NCBI GenBank assembly: GCA_039815465.1
Contig: JBCBZG010000017.1
Coordinates: 24,098 to 88,097, forward strand
Direction: 5' to 3'
Origin: Shimia_B sp039815465
Lineage (GTDB): Bacteria > Pseudomonadota > Alphaproteobacteria > Rhodobacterales > Rhodobacteraceae
Length of the DNA: 64,000 nt
The notes under the pieces were generated by a model that was given only the letters and a program-made list of their open reading frames with translations, was not told where the DNA came from and ran no database searches. Made by a program: the position numbers and the translations under genes. Positions 42,789 to 51,295 of this stretch are shown here, one piece after another. How positions within the stretch are numbered: position 1 is the first letter of the stretch; each line of letters begins with the position of its first letter.

Positions 42789-43373
42789 ATGAAGACCGTG
42801 GACGTAACGACCGACCTGCTCGCCTGCCCATCCCTGGGCACAGACCTGCGCGCATTGCGCAAGGCGCGGGGGATCACCATCCAGCAGCTCGCACAGCGGC
42901 TCGGACGCTCTGTGGGTTGGCTCAGCCAGGTCGAACGCGACATGTCCGAACCCTCCGTCTCTGACCTGCGCGAACTCGCGGCGGCGCTTGATGTGTCGGT
43001 GTCCTCGCTCTTTGGCACAGATTCGGTGACCGCCGATGAGGCAGGCTACGTCGTCCGCGCCCAAGCCCGCCGCCCCATCGGCTCGCGGGAGGCGGGCCTG
43101 GTCGAGGAACTGCTGTCCCCCGACCTCACCGACGATTTTGAGATGGTCCGCTCCGTCTTTGAGCCCGGCGCTGCCCTGGCCATCCCCGTCAGCCGCCCCA
43201 CGCAAGAGGTGGGCTATATCCTCGAAGGTAAGCTCGACCTCTGGATCGGCGGCGGCCTGCATAAGCTCAACACCGGCGACAGCTTCCGTATCCGGGGGGA
43301 AAGCTTCCGCTGGGCCAACCCCTACAGCGCCCCCTGCATCGCGATCTGGGTGATCGCGCCGCCGGTCTACTGA
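42789..43373 (+). CDS. XRE-family regulator with C-terminal cupin
   Basis: The protein has 194 residues. A helix-turn-helix (LGTDLRALRKARGITIQQLAQRLGRSVGWLSQVERDMSEPSVSDL) covers about residues 17-70. A cupin sensor domain covers about 100-190 (GYILEGKLDLWIGGGLHKLNTGDSFRI). Such regulators sense small metabolites and control amine or amino-acid catabolism. The gene leads a plus-strand run that includes LysE, GFA, two GcvT-fused dehydrogenases and a homocysteine methyltransferase, its most likely regulon. The ATG at 42789 follows TGAGAT; LysE starts 3 bases after the stop codon. Confidence 0.9.
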   Translation: MKTVDVTTDLLACPSLGTDLRALRKARGITIQQLAQRLGRSVGWLSQVERDMSEPSVSDLRELAAALDVSVSSLFGTDSVTADEAGYVVRAQARRPIGSREAGLVEELLSPDLTDDFEMVRSVFEPGAALAIPVSRPTQEVGYILEGKLDLWIGGGLHKLNTGDSFRIRGESFRWANPYSAPCIAIWVIAPPVY

Positions 43374-43375
43374 CG

Positions 43376-43996
43376 ATGACGTGGGACGCCTGGATCATCT
43401 TTGCGCTGTTTTGGGTTGTCTTTGTCACCACGCCTGGACCCAACGCCGCCAACTGCATCCAGAACGGCATGGCCTTCGGGTTCCGCCGCTCGCTCGCCGG
43501 GGTCGCTGGTATCCTGACGCAGGCGACGCTGTTTCTGCTGCTCGCCGCCGCAGGGGTGGGGGCCGTGATCCTGTCGGCGCCCCAAGTGTTCTTCTGGCTA
43601 CAAATCGCAGGCGCGGCGCTCCTGATCTGGCTCGGCCTGCGCGGATGGCAGAACGCGGCGACCCCCGTGACACTGCCCACGCGCGCGGGCTCGATCTATG
43701 GCCGCGCCTTCCTGATCGCGACGGTGAATGCCAAAAGCCTTGCAGGCTACATCGCGGCCTTCAGCCAGTTCGTGCAGCCCGACGTCCCGATCTGGTCGCA
43801 AATGTGGGTGATTATGCCCACGGCGCTGACGCTCACCGCGCTCAGCTACACCAGCTTCACCGCACTCGGTGCAGCGCTCGGTCACGCGGCGCTCGGTGCC
43901 GTGTTCAACACATGGCTCCGCCGCGCGCTCGCGGCCTGCTTCGTCATCTACGGTGCCGCACTCGGCAGCGTCGCCATCACGGGGCGCACAGCATGA
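43376..43996 (+). CDS. LysE-family translocator
   Basis: The protein has 206 residues. It has six hydrophobic segments with the family's N-terminal FVTTPGPNAANCIQNGMAFGFRRSLAGVAGI and GAALLIWLGLRGWQ. It probably exports an amino acid or related small molecule. It follows the XRE regulator after 3 bases and overlaps the GFA gene (ATGA). In the context of demethylating dehydrogenases it may relieve build-up of a product such as glycine, though that is inference. Confidence 0.9.
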   Translation: MTWDAWIIFALFWVVFVTTPGPNAANCIQNGMAFGFRRSLAGVAGILTQATLFLLLAAAGVGAVILSAPQVFFWLQIAGAALLIWLGLRGWQNAATPVTLPTRAGSIYGRAFLIATVNAKSLAGYIAAFSQFVQPDVPIWSQMWVIMPTALTLTALSYTSFTALGAALGHAALGAVFNTWLRRALAACFVIYGAALGSVAITGRTA

Positions 43997-44367
43997 CGAC
44001 GGGAAGCTGCCTGTGCGGCGCGGTCCGCTACACCGCCCATGGGGAGCCAGGCGCCCCCGCCGCCTGCCACTGCACGCAATGCCGTAAGACATCCGGCCAC
44101 GTCTGGGCGTCGTCATATGTCGACCACGACAAGCTTGAGATCACGGGCGACGTGCGCTGGTACCAATCCTCCCCCAAGGCCCAGCGCGGCTTTTGCCCCA
44201 CCTGCGGCTCCGCGCTCTTTTGGCGGCACGAGGACGACCCATTCACCTGCTTTTCGGCAGGGTCCATCGACGGACCCACGGGGCTCACGCTCCGCGGGCA
44301 CATCCACACCGCCACCAAGGGCGACTACTACGACATCGCGGCCTACGAGCCACAAAGGGAGACTTGA
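43993..44367 (+). CDS. GFA (glutathione-dependent formaldehyde-activating) family protein
   Basis: This 124-residue protein contains the Mss4-like zinc fold with its cysteine pairs: GSCLCGAVRY, CHCTQCRKTSG and GFCPTCGSALF. It is a member of the GFA/CENP-V family, some of which bind glutathione and formaldehyde. Its position directly before a dehydrogenase that releases one-carbon units from N-methyl groups supports a formaldehyde role. Many GFA proteins have other or no known function. It overlaps the LysE stop codon. Confidence 0.9.
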   Translation: MTTGSCLCGAVRYTAHGEPGAPAACHCTQCRKTSGHVWASSYVDHDKLEITGDVRWYQSSPKAQRGFCPTCGSALFWRHEDDPFTCFSAGSIDGPTGLTLRGHIHTATKGDYYDIAAYEPQRET

Positions 44368-44370
44368 GAC

Positions 44371-46818
44371 ATGGCTGATCTACCAAGCACAGCGCGCGTT
44401 GTGATCATCGGCGGGGGCGTCGTGGGCGTCTCCGGGCTCTACCACCTGGCCAAAATGGGCTGGACCGACTGCGTGCTCCTCGAAAAAAACGAACTGACCG
44501 CAGGCTCCACCTGGCACGCGGCAGGCAACTGCCCGAACTTCTCCACCTCCTGGGCCGTGCTGAACATGCAGCGCTACTCGCTGGAAATGTACCGGACACT
44601 GGCCGAAGACGTCGATTATCCCATGAACTACCACGTCACGGGCGCGCTGCGCCTGTCGCACTCCAAGGAGCGCACGCAGGAGTTCGAACGCTTCGTCGGC
44701 ATGGGCCAGTATCAGGGTCTCGATCTGGAGATGATGACGCCCGAGGAGTCGAAGAAATACTACCCCTTCATGGAAACCCACGACCTGCACTCCGTGCTCT
44801 GGGATCCGATGGATGGCGACATTGACCCCTCCCAGCTGACGCAGGCCATGGCCAAAGGCGCGCGGGATCTGGGCGCCACGATCATGCGCCACTGCCCGGC
44901 CACGGGCGTGACCCGCGACGGGGACGAATGGGTCGTGCACACAGCGCAGGGCGATATCCGCTGCGAATACGTCGTGAACGCTGCGGGCTACTACGCCCAG
45001 CGCGTGGGCGAGTGGTTCAAGCCCTATGGCGGGCGCACAGTGCCGCTGGTCGTCATGTCCCACCAATACTTCCTCACCGACGCGATCCCAGAGGTCGTGG
45101 AATGGACGGAGGAGCATGGCCGCAAGCTGCCGATGATCCGCGACGTCGATAGCTCCTACTACCTGCGCCAGGACACCCACGGCCTGAACCTCGGGCCCTA
45201 TGAGCGCAACTGTAAGGCGCACTGGATCACACCAGAGGATCCGATGCCCGATGACTTCTCCTTCCAGCTGTATCCCGACGACCTCGACCGGCTGGAGTGG
45301 TATATCGAAGACGCCATGGCGCGCGTGCCGATCCTCGGCAACGGCGGTGTGGGCCGCAACATCAACGGTCCGATCCCCTACGCCCCTGATGGCCTGCCTC
45401 TGATCGGCCCCATGCCCGGCGTGAAGAACGCGTTCGAGGCACACAGCTTCACCTTCGGCATCGTCCAGGGCGGCGGCGCGGGCAAGACGCTCGCCGAATG
45501 GATCGTCGAGGGCGAGACGGAGTGGGACATGTGGGCCGTCGATCCACGCCGCTACACCGACTACACCGACCACGCCTATTGCCTCGACAAGGCGCTCGAA
45601 ACCTATGGCCACGAATACGGGATGCATTTCCCGCACAAGGCCTGGCCCGCAGGCCGCAATAAGAAGAACTCGCCGGTTCAGGACCAGCTCGAAGCGCTCG
45701 GCGCACAGTTCGGGGCCTATAACGGCTGGGAACGCGCCAACTGGTTCGCGAAAGAGGGCGACGACACCTCCATCGAAGCGACGGAAACCTGGGGCCGTGA
45801 GGGCCCATGGGAAGCCCGCGTGAAGGAGGAGGTCGAAGCCGTCCGCGACAACGTCGGCGTGCTGGACCTCTGCGGCTTCTCCCGCTTTGCGCTGTCGGGC
45901 GAGGGCGCGGCGGAATGGTTGCGCGGGCGCATCGCAGGTGCGCTGCCCAAGGTCGGTCGCATGAACCTGGCCTATTTCCCCGACAACCGCGGTCGGATCC
46001 TGACGGAGATGTCGCTGGTGCGTCACGGCGAAGATGACTTCACTCTCATCACGGCCGCCGCCGCGCAATGGCACGACTTCGAGGTCCTGTGGCGCAACCT
46101 GCCAGAGCACCTGTCGCTGCGCGACATGACGCGCGAGATTTCCACGCTCATCGTCTGCGGGCCGAAATCGCGCGAGCTCTTCCAGAGCCTGGGCGCGGAG
46201 GCGGACCTGTCGCTCGGCTGGCTCACGCATCAGGACGCGACCGTCAGCGGCATCGACTGCCGCCTGCTCCGCGTCTGCTTCGCGGGCGAGCTCGGCTGGG
46301 AGATCCACGGCAAGATGGAAGACATCCCCGCGCTCTACAAAGCCGTCATCGAGGCGGGGGCCACACCCTTCGGGATGTTCGCGCTGGAATCGATGCGGAT
46401 CGAAAAAGGCTACCGCGCGTGGAAGGGCGACCTGAGCACCGATTACTCCCTGCTCGAAGGCGGGCTCGACCGCTTCGTGAAGCTCGACAAACCGCAGGAC
46501 TTCCCCGGCAAGGCCGCGCTCATGAACGAAAAGCAGCAGGGGTCGAAGAAACGGTTCGTGACGCTCAAGGTCGACGCCAACGGCCACGACGCACCTTATA
46601 TGTCGACGATCTGGTCGGGCGGCGAAATCGTGGGCGAGACGACGTCAGGCGCATGGGGCTACCGCGTGGGGCATTCCGTGGCGCTCGGCATGGTGCGCGC
46701 AGACCTGGCAAAGGAAGGCACGGAGATCGAGGTCGACATCTACGGCCACAAATGCCGTGCCGTCGTGCAGCCTGACGCGCCGCTCTGGGATCCGCAGAAC
46801 GCGCGTATCCGGGCATGA
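44371..46818 (+). CDS. GcvT-fused FAD dehydrogenase 1 (dimethylglycine/sarcosine dehydrogenase family)
   Basis: The protein has 815 residues. The N-terminal FAD oxidoreductase domain (about 1-400) has VVIIGGGVVGVSGLYHL and TAGSTWHAAGN, in which H49 matches the histidine that binds FAD covalently in mammalian DMGDH and SARDH. A linker domain follows, then a C-terminal GcvT/aminomethyltransferase domain (about 470-815). The family oxidises N-methyl groups and transfers the one-carbon unit to tetrahydrofolate. It starts 3 bases after the GFA gene and overlaps the PNPOx-like gene. Confidence 0.9.
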   Translation: MADLPSTARVVIIGGGVVGVSGLYHLAKMGWTDCVLLEKNELTAGSTWHAAGNCPNFSTSWAVLNMQRYSLEMYRTLAEDVDYPMNYHVTGALRLSHSKERTQEFERFVGMGQYQGLDLEMMTPEESKKYYPFMETHDLHSVLWDPMDGDIDPSQLTQAMAKGARDLGATIMRHCPATGVTRDGDEWVVHTAQGDIRCEYVVNAAGYYAQRVGEWFKPYGGRTVPLVVMSHQYFLTDAIPEVVEWTEEHGRKLPMIRDVDSSYYLRQDTHGLNLGPYERNCKAHWITPEDPMPDDFSFQLYPDDLDRLEWYIEDAMARVPILGNGGVGRNINGPIPYAPDGLPLIGPMPGVKNAFEAHSFTFGIVQGGGAGKTLAEWIVEGETEWDMWAVDPRRYTDYTDHAYCLDKALETYGHEYGMHFPHKAWPAGRNKKNSPVQDQLEALGAQFGAYNGWERANWFAKEGDDTSIEATETWGREGPWEARVKEEVEAVRDNVGVLDLCGFSRFALSGEGAAEWLRGRIAGALPKVGRMNLAYFPDNRGRILTEMSLVRHGEDDFTLITAAAAQWHDFEVLWRNLPEHLSLRDMTREISTLIVCGPKSRELFQSLGAEADLSLGWLTHQDATVSGIDCRLLRVCFAGELGWEIHGKMEDIPALYKAVIEAGATPFGMFALESMRIEKGYRAWKGDLSTDYSLLEGGLDRFVKLDKPQDFPGKAALMNEKQQGSKKRFVTLKVDANGHDAPYMSTIWSGGEIVGETTSGAWGYRVGHSVALGMVRADLAKEGTEIEVDIYGHKCRAVVQPDAPLWDPQNARIRA

Positions 46819-47270
46819 TGGACGCGGCGACCCAAGCGCTGATCACAGCGTTCCCGCTGGGCTTCACAGCGACCGTCTGCGCGGACGGCACCCCGGCTGT
46901 GGCGCCCAAGGGGACGTTCGTGGTCGTCGATGACGACACGCTCGGGTTCGCCGATATCCGGTCACCGGGAACGATGAAGAACCTCGCGCATCAGGCGATG
47001 TGCGAGGTGAATTTCATCGACATCCTCAAACGCACGGGCGTGCGCGTGAAGGGCGCGACCACGACCCACCCACGCGGATCGGACAGCTTTGACACGCTCC
47101 TGCCCCGCTGGGCGGCGATCTGGCCCGATCTCGCCCCCCGCATCCGCGCTATCGTTCTGGTCAAGGCTGAAAAAGTGAGCCACTACCGCACCCCGCCCTA
47201 TGATGACGGGGCGACGGAAGAGGAGATGGTGGCGCTCTACAAAGCCAAATTCGCGGAGATGTATTCGTGA
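46815..47270 (+). CDS. Pyridoxamine 5'-phosphate oxidase-like flavin-binding protein
   Basis: This 151-residue split-barrel protein has LITAFPLGFTATVCADGTPAVAPKGTFVVVDDDTLGFADIRSPGTMKNLAHQAMCEVNFIDILKR pattern features of PNPOx-like FMN/F420 proteins. The C-terminus, KVSHYRTPPYDDGATEEEM, is not that of true PdxH. The substrate is unknown. The start overlaps the stop of the preceding dehydrogenase gene (ATGA), so it belongs to that transcript and may act on a flavin or nitroso/amine side product. Confidence 0.85.
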   Translation: MMDAATQALITAFPLGFTATVCADGTPAVAPKGTFVVVDDDTLGFADIRSPGTMKNLAHQAMCEVNFIDILKRTGVRVKGATTTHPRGSDSFDTLLPRWAAIWPDLAPRIRAIVLVKAEKVSHYRTPPYDDGATEEEMVALYKAKFAEMYS

Positions 47271-47332
47271 AGATGGCCAGCGGCGGGCCCACGTTCGTGG
47301 TCTCACTCGAACGCATGGCGTTCGACCACTCA

Positions 47333-47395
47333 CTCCCTTCTGCGCCAGCTTGCGCTGGCTTGAACATGAAGGGGCGCGCGCTTCGCGCGCGGGGC
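47333..47395 (+). repeat. Dispersed repeat family B, copy 3
   Basis: CTCCCTTCTGCG is followed by the hairpin CCAGC-TT-GCGCTGG, CTTGAAC and a GCGCGC hairpin ending GGGGC, as in copy 1. In place of the GGGCGGGCCCGCCC palindrome it is preceded by a different perfect hairpin, TCGAACGC-ATG-GCGTTCGA (47307-47325). It fills the 139-bp gap between the PNPOx-like gene and the homocysteine methyltransferase gene. Confidence 0.75.
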
Positions 47396-47409
47396 ACAGG
47401 AGGGACGCC

Positions 47410-48288
47410 ATGGGTGTAATGATTTTGGACGGCGGGATGGGTCAGGAGCTCATTCGCCGCGCGGGGGAAGCCACGGCGCTGTGGTCGGTGCAAGCGTTGA
47501 TGGACGCGCCGCATTTGGTGCGGGCGGTCCATGACGATTTCTTTGCCGCCGGGGCAGAGATCGTGACGGTCAACACCTACTCCGTCCGCCCGGACCGGCT
47601 GAAGCATCACGGCCTCTTTGACCGCTACGAGGAGCTTCAGGTGCTGGCCTCCCGCATCGCGAAGGACGCCCGCGACGCCCATGGATCGGGCCTCGTGCTC
47701 GGCGGCATGTCGCCGCTTGGCTACTCTTACCGCCCCGAACTCGCCCCGCCATCCGAACGCGCGGCAGAGACCTTTGGCGAGATGGCCGAGTTCCAGGCCC
47801 CCTATGTCGATGGCTACATCCTGGAAACCATGAGCTCTGTGGACGAGGCGCGCGGCGCGCTCTTGGGCACCTGCGGGCGCGGCAAACCCGTCTGGCTCGC
47901 GCTCAGCGTCTCTGACGCCGATGGCACCAAGCTCCGCTCAGGCGAGCCGCTTACCGACATCTTCCCGCTGCTCAAGGAATTCGACGCCGACGCGCTGCTC
48001 CTCAACTGCTCCCGGCCCGAAGCGATCAGTCAGGGCTTGCCCGTGATCGCTGAGGCCGGTCTGCCGTTCGGGGCCTATGGCAACGGCTTCACCGGGATCG
48101 TCGATGATTTCAACAATGACGACGCCACCGTCGATATGCTCACCGCTCGCACAGACCTCGGCCCCGCGGCCTATCTGGAACACGCCAAGCACTGGGCGAG
48201 CCTCGGCGCCACCATGATCGGCGGCTGCTGCGAAGTGGGCCCCGCCCATATCGCGGCGCTCGCCCAACACTTCAAACCCGCCTCATGA
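47410..48288 (+). CDS. Homocysteine S-methyltransferase family protein
   Basis: This 292-residue single-domain methyltransferase has ILDGGMGQELIRRAG at the start. Three zinc-ligand cysteines lie in LLNCSRPEA and IGGCCEVGP, as in betaine-homocysteine and S-methylmethionine-homocysteine methyltransferases. It should use a methyl donor (for example a betaine) and homocysteine to make methionine. The ATG at 47410 has AGGGA before it. It sits between two N-demethylating dehydrogenase genes, so glycine betaine is a reasonable donor. Its stop overlaps the next gene. Confidence 0.87.
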   Translation: MGVMILDGGMGQELIRRAGEATALWSVQALMDAPHLVRAVHDDFFAAGAEIVTVNTYSVRPDRLKHHGLFDRYEELQVLASRIAKDARDAHGSGLVLGGMSPLGYSYRPELAPPSERAAETFGEMAEFQAPYVDGYILETMSSVDEARGALLGTCGRGKPVWLALSVSDADGTKLRSGEPLTDIFPLLKEFDADALLLNCSRPEAISQGLPVIAEAGLPFGAYGNGFTGIVDDFNNDDATVDMLTARTDLGPAAYLEHAKHWASLGATMIGGCCEVGPAHIAALAQHFKPAS

Positions 48289-48710
48289 CAGCCCGCGCCC
48301 ACCCCCCTCTTCTGCCTGCGCGGCTCGTGACACTGGCCTTTTCGGCCTATGTCGTGGCCGCCATCGGGCTGCACTGGGTGGCGGGCGCGGACCACGTGTG
48401 GGAGGTCGCGGCCCTGATGATGGTGCTGATGACCGTCACCTACCCGACCGAGGCCGCGCTGGCGCGGCAGGACCGGGTGCTGGAGTTTTCGATCGCGGGC
48501 CTACTCTCCGCACTCGCCATCGCGGGGCTCTTTACCTCCCCGCTTTTGATCATCGCGGCGGTGCTCGCCCATGGCGTGCTAGACCTCGTCAAGGCGCGCG
48601 GGCTCGGCGTGCCGTTCTACGCGCTCTACTTCTTCGGCTGTGCGGCATTTGATTTTGCCTATGCCGCGTGTCTCTTCGCCTATTTCATCAGATTTGGAGG
48701 TCTGGGATGA
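48285..48710 (+). CDS. Hypothetical membrane protein with four hydrophobic segments
   Basis: The 141-residue chain has four hydrophobic stretches (about 12-32, 40-55, 68-95 and 110-135) with few charges. I do not recognise a family. It overlaps the homocysteine methyltransferase stop and the start of the second GcvT-fused dehydrogenase (ATGA on both sides), so it is co-expressed with them. A transport or membrane-anchoring helper role is a guess only. Confidence 0.65.
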   Translation: MTARAHPPLLPARLVTLAFSAYVVAAIGLHWVAGADHVWEVAALMMVLMTVTYPTEAALARQDRVLEFSIAGLLSALAIAGLFTSPLLIIAAVLAHGVLDLVKARGLGVPFYALYFFGCAAFDFAYAACLFAYFIRFGGLG

Positions 48711-51151
48711 CTGTTCCCTCGTCCGCGCGCGTCGTCATCATCGGCGGCGGCGTCATTGGCTGCTCTGTCGCCTATCACCTGACCAAGCTCGGCTGGACCG
48801 ACGTGGTGCTGCTGGAGCGCAAGGCGCTGACATGCGGGACGACATGGCACGCCGCGGGCCTGATCGCGCAGCTGCGCGCCACGGCCAACATGACCAAGCT
48901 CGCCCGCTACAGTCAGGAGCTCTACGGGTCGCTGGAAGAAGAAACCGGCGTCGCCACCGGGTTCAAGCGCTGCGGATCGATTACCGTCGCCCTGACCGAG
49001 GAACGGCGGGAGGAGATCAACCGCCAGGCTGCCATGGCGCGCGCCTTCGGCGTCGAGGTCGAAGAGATTTCCCCGGCAGAGGTCAAAGCCCGCTACGAGC
49101 ACCTCAATATCGAGGGCGTGACCGGCGGCGTCTACCTGCCGCTCGATGGGCAAGGCGACCCGGCCAACATCGCCCATGCGCTGGCCAAAGGCGCACGCCA
49201 GCGGGGCGCAAAGATCATCGAGCGCACCAAGGCCACCGGCGTCACCCGCGCAGGCCGCCGCATCACGGCCGTCCAGTGGCAGAATGAAAAGGGCGAAGCA
49301 GGCGAAATCGCGTGCGAACACGTCGTCAACTGCGGCGGCATGTGGGGGCATGAGGTCGGCCGGATGCTGAACACCAACGTCCCGCTCCACGCCTGCGAGC
49401 ACTTCTATATCGTGACCGAGGCCATCGAGGGGCTGACGCAAATGCCCGTCCTGCGCGTCCCAGACGAATGCGCGTATTACAAAGAAGACGCAGGCAAAAT
49501 GCTCCTCGGCGCGTTCGAGCCGAATTCCAAACCCTGGGCCATGGACGGCATCCCAAAGGATTTCGAATTCGACCAACTGCCCGAGGATTTCGACCACTTC
49601 GAACCGATCCTGGAGGATGCGATCAACCGCCTGCCCATGCTGGCAGAGGCGGGCATCCACACGTTCTTTAACGGGCCTGAATCCTTCACCCCTGACGACG
49701 CCTACCACCTCGGCCTTTGCCCGGAGATGGACAATGTCTGGGTCGCCGCAGGCTTCAACTCCATCGGGATCCAGTCCGCGGGCGGCGCGGGCATGGCCCT
49801 GTCGCAATGGATGGATGACGGCGCGAAGCCGTTCGATCTGGGCGATGTCGATATCTCCCGCATGCAGCCGTTCCAGGGCAACAAAACCTACCTCTTCGAA
49901 CGCTCGAAGGAGACGCTGGGCCTGCTCTACGCCGACCACTTCCCCTTCCTGCAAAAGCGCACCGCGCGCGGCGTCCGACGCACCCCGTTCCACAGCCACC
50001 TCGCAGAACGCGGCGCGGTCTTTGGCGAACTCGCAGGCTGGGAACGCGCCAACTGGTTCGCGCGCGGCTCGCAAGAGGCGCAATACGAATACTCGTGGAA
50101 GCGGCAGAACTTTTTTGAGAACGTGCGGGAGGAACACACCGCCATCCGCGAGGGCGTGGGCATGTACGACATGTCCTCCTTCGGGAAAATCCGGGTCGAG
50201 GGGCCCGATGCCACCGCGTTTCTGAACTACGTCGCGGGCGGGCAGTATGACGTGCCGGTGGGCAAGATCGTCTATTCCCAGTTCCTGAACGCACGGGGTG
50301 GGATCGAGGCGGATGTGACCATCACCCGCGTCAGCGAAACCGCCTACCTCGTCATCACGCCAGCAGCCACGCGACTGGCCGACCAGACCTGGATGGAACG
50401 CCACCGGGGCGACTTCCTCGTGACGATCACGGACGTCACCGCAGGCGAGGGCGTGCTGGCGGTCATGGGGCCGAAATCCCGCGCACTGCTCGAAGCGGTG
50501 TCGCCCGCGGATTTCACCAACGCCACCAACCCCTTTGGTACGGCGCAGGAGATCGAGATCGGCATGGGCCGCGCCCGCGTCCACCGCGTGACCTATGTGG
50601 GCGAGTTGGGGTGGGAGGTCTACGTATCCTCCGACATGGCCGGTCACGTGTTCGAAACCCTCGCCGAAGCGGGCGAGGATTTCGGGCTCAAGCTCTGCGG
50701 GATGCACATGATGGACACCTGCCGCATCGAAAAGGGCTTCCGCCACTTCGGCCACGACATCACCTGCGAGGATCACGTGCTCGAAGCAGGCCTTGGCTTT
50801 GCCGTCAAACGCGACAAGCCGGACTTCATCGGGCGCGAGGCCGTGCTGAAAAAGCGGGAGGAGGGGCTGTCGAACCGCCTCCTGCAGTTCAAACTCACCG
50901 ACTCCGAGCCGCTGCTTTACCACAACGAACCCGTGGTGCGGGACGGCGAAATCGTGGGCTACCTGTCCTCCGGTGCCTATGGCCACACACTGGGCGCAGC
51001 TGTGGGGATGGGCTACGTCCCTTGCGCGGGCGAAAGCGCGCAGGATGTGCTGGCATCGTCCTACGAAATCGACGTCATGGGCACGCGGGTGAAGGCGGAG
51101 GCGTCGCTGAAGCCGTTCTACGATCCCGCGTCTGAGCGGGTGAAGGTCTAG
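48707..51151 (+). CDS. GcvT-fused FAD dehydrogenase 2 (dimethylglycine/sarcosine dehydrogenase family)
   Basis: The protein has 814 residues. It is parallel to the gene at 44371, with VVIIGGGVIGCSVAYHL, TCGTTWHAAGL (H48 at the covalent-FAD position), the FAO_M linker, and a C-terminal GcvT domain with GAYGHTLGAAVGMGYVP near the end. Sequence identity with dehydrogenase 1 is clear but far from complete, so different N-methyl substrates are likely. GGAGG lies 6 bases before the ATG. Tandem hairpins at 51160-51210 follow. Confidence 0.9.
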   Translation: MTVPSSARVVIIGGGVIGCSVAYHLTKLGWTDVVLLERKALTCGTTWHAAGLIAQLRATANMTKLARYSQELYGSLEEETGVATGFKRCGSITVALTEERREEINRQAAMARAFGVEVEEISPAEVKARYEHLNIEGVTGGVYLPLDGQGDPANIAHALAKGARQRGAKIIERTKATGVTRAGRRITAVQWQNEKGEAGEIACEHVVNCGGMWGHEVGRMLNTNVPLHACEHFYIVTEAIEGLTQMPVLRVPDECAYYKEDAGKMLLGAFEPNSKPWAMDGIPKDFEFDQLPEDFDHFEPILEDAINRLPMLAEAGIHTFFNGPESFTPDDAYHLGLCPEMDNVWVAAGFNSIGIQSAGGAGMALSQWMDDGAKPFDLGDVDISRMQPFQGNKTYLFERSKETLGLLYADHFPFLQKRTARGVRRTPFHSHLAERGAVFGELAGWERANWFARGSQEAQYEYSWKRQNFFENVREEHTAIREGVGMYDMSSFGKIRVEGPDATAFLNYVAGGQYDVPVGKIVYSQFLNARGGIEADVTITRVSETAYLVITPAATRLADQTWMERHRGDFLVTITDVTAGEGVLAVMGPKSRALLEAVSPADFTNATNPFGTAQEIEIGMGRARVHRVTYVGELGWEVYVSSDMAGHVFETLAEAGEDFGLKLCGMHMMDTCRIEKGFRHFGHDITCEDHVLEAGLGFAVKRDKPDFIGREAVLKKREEGLSNRLLQFKLTDSEPLLYHNEPVVRDGEIVGYLSSGAYGHTLGAAVGMGYVPCAGESAQDVLASSYEIDVMGTRVKAEASLKPFYDPASERVKV

Positions 51152-51159
51152 AGCGACCT

Positions 51160-51210
51160 GGGGGCGTCGCGCCCCCTCACCCCCAACCCCCTCTCCCGAG
51201 GGAGAGGGGG
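51160..51210 (+). terminator. Two GC-rich hairpins after the demethylation operon
   Basis: GGGGGCG-TCG-CGCCCCC (51160-51176) is followed by the 11-bp perfect stem CCCCCTCTCCC/GGGAGAGGGGG (51187-51210). They begin 9 bases after the dehydrogenase 2 stop codon. No T-run follows, so they may pause or protect the transcript end rather than terminate alone. Confidence 0.5.
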
Positions 51211-51295
51211 CTTCGGCGCCCTTGATCTGACGTTGGCGCGGGCAGGCTTTAGGTCGGGGGTGGCGGAGCGGTGGCGCTTGGCATAGGGCTGAGCC

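Noticed and set aside
44380..46587. A 735-codon open frame antisense to dehydrogenase 1
   Set aside because: The plus-strand gene has FAD and GcvT motifs; the antisense one is a composition artefact.
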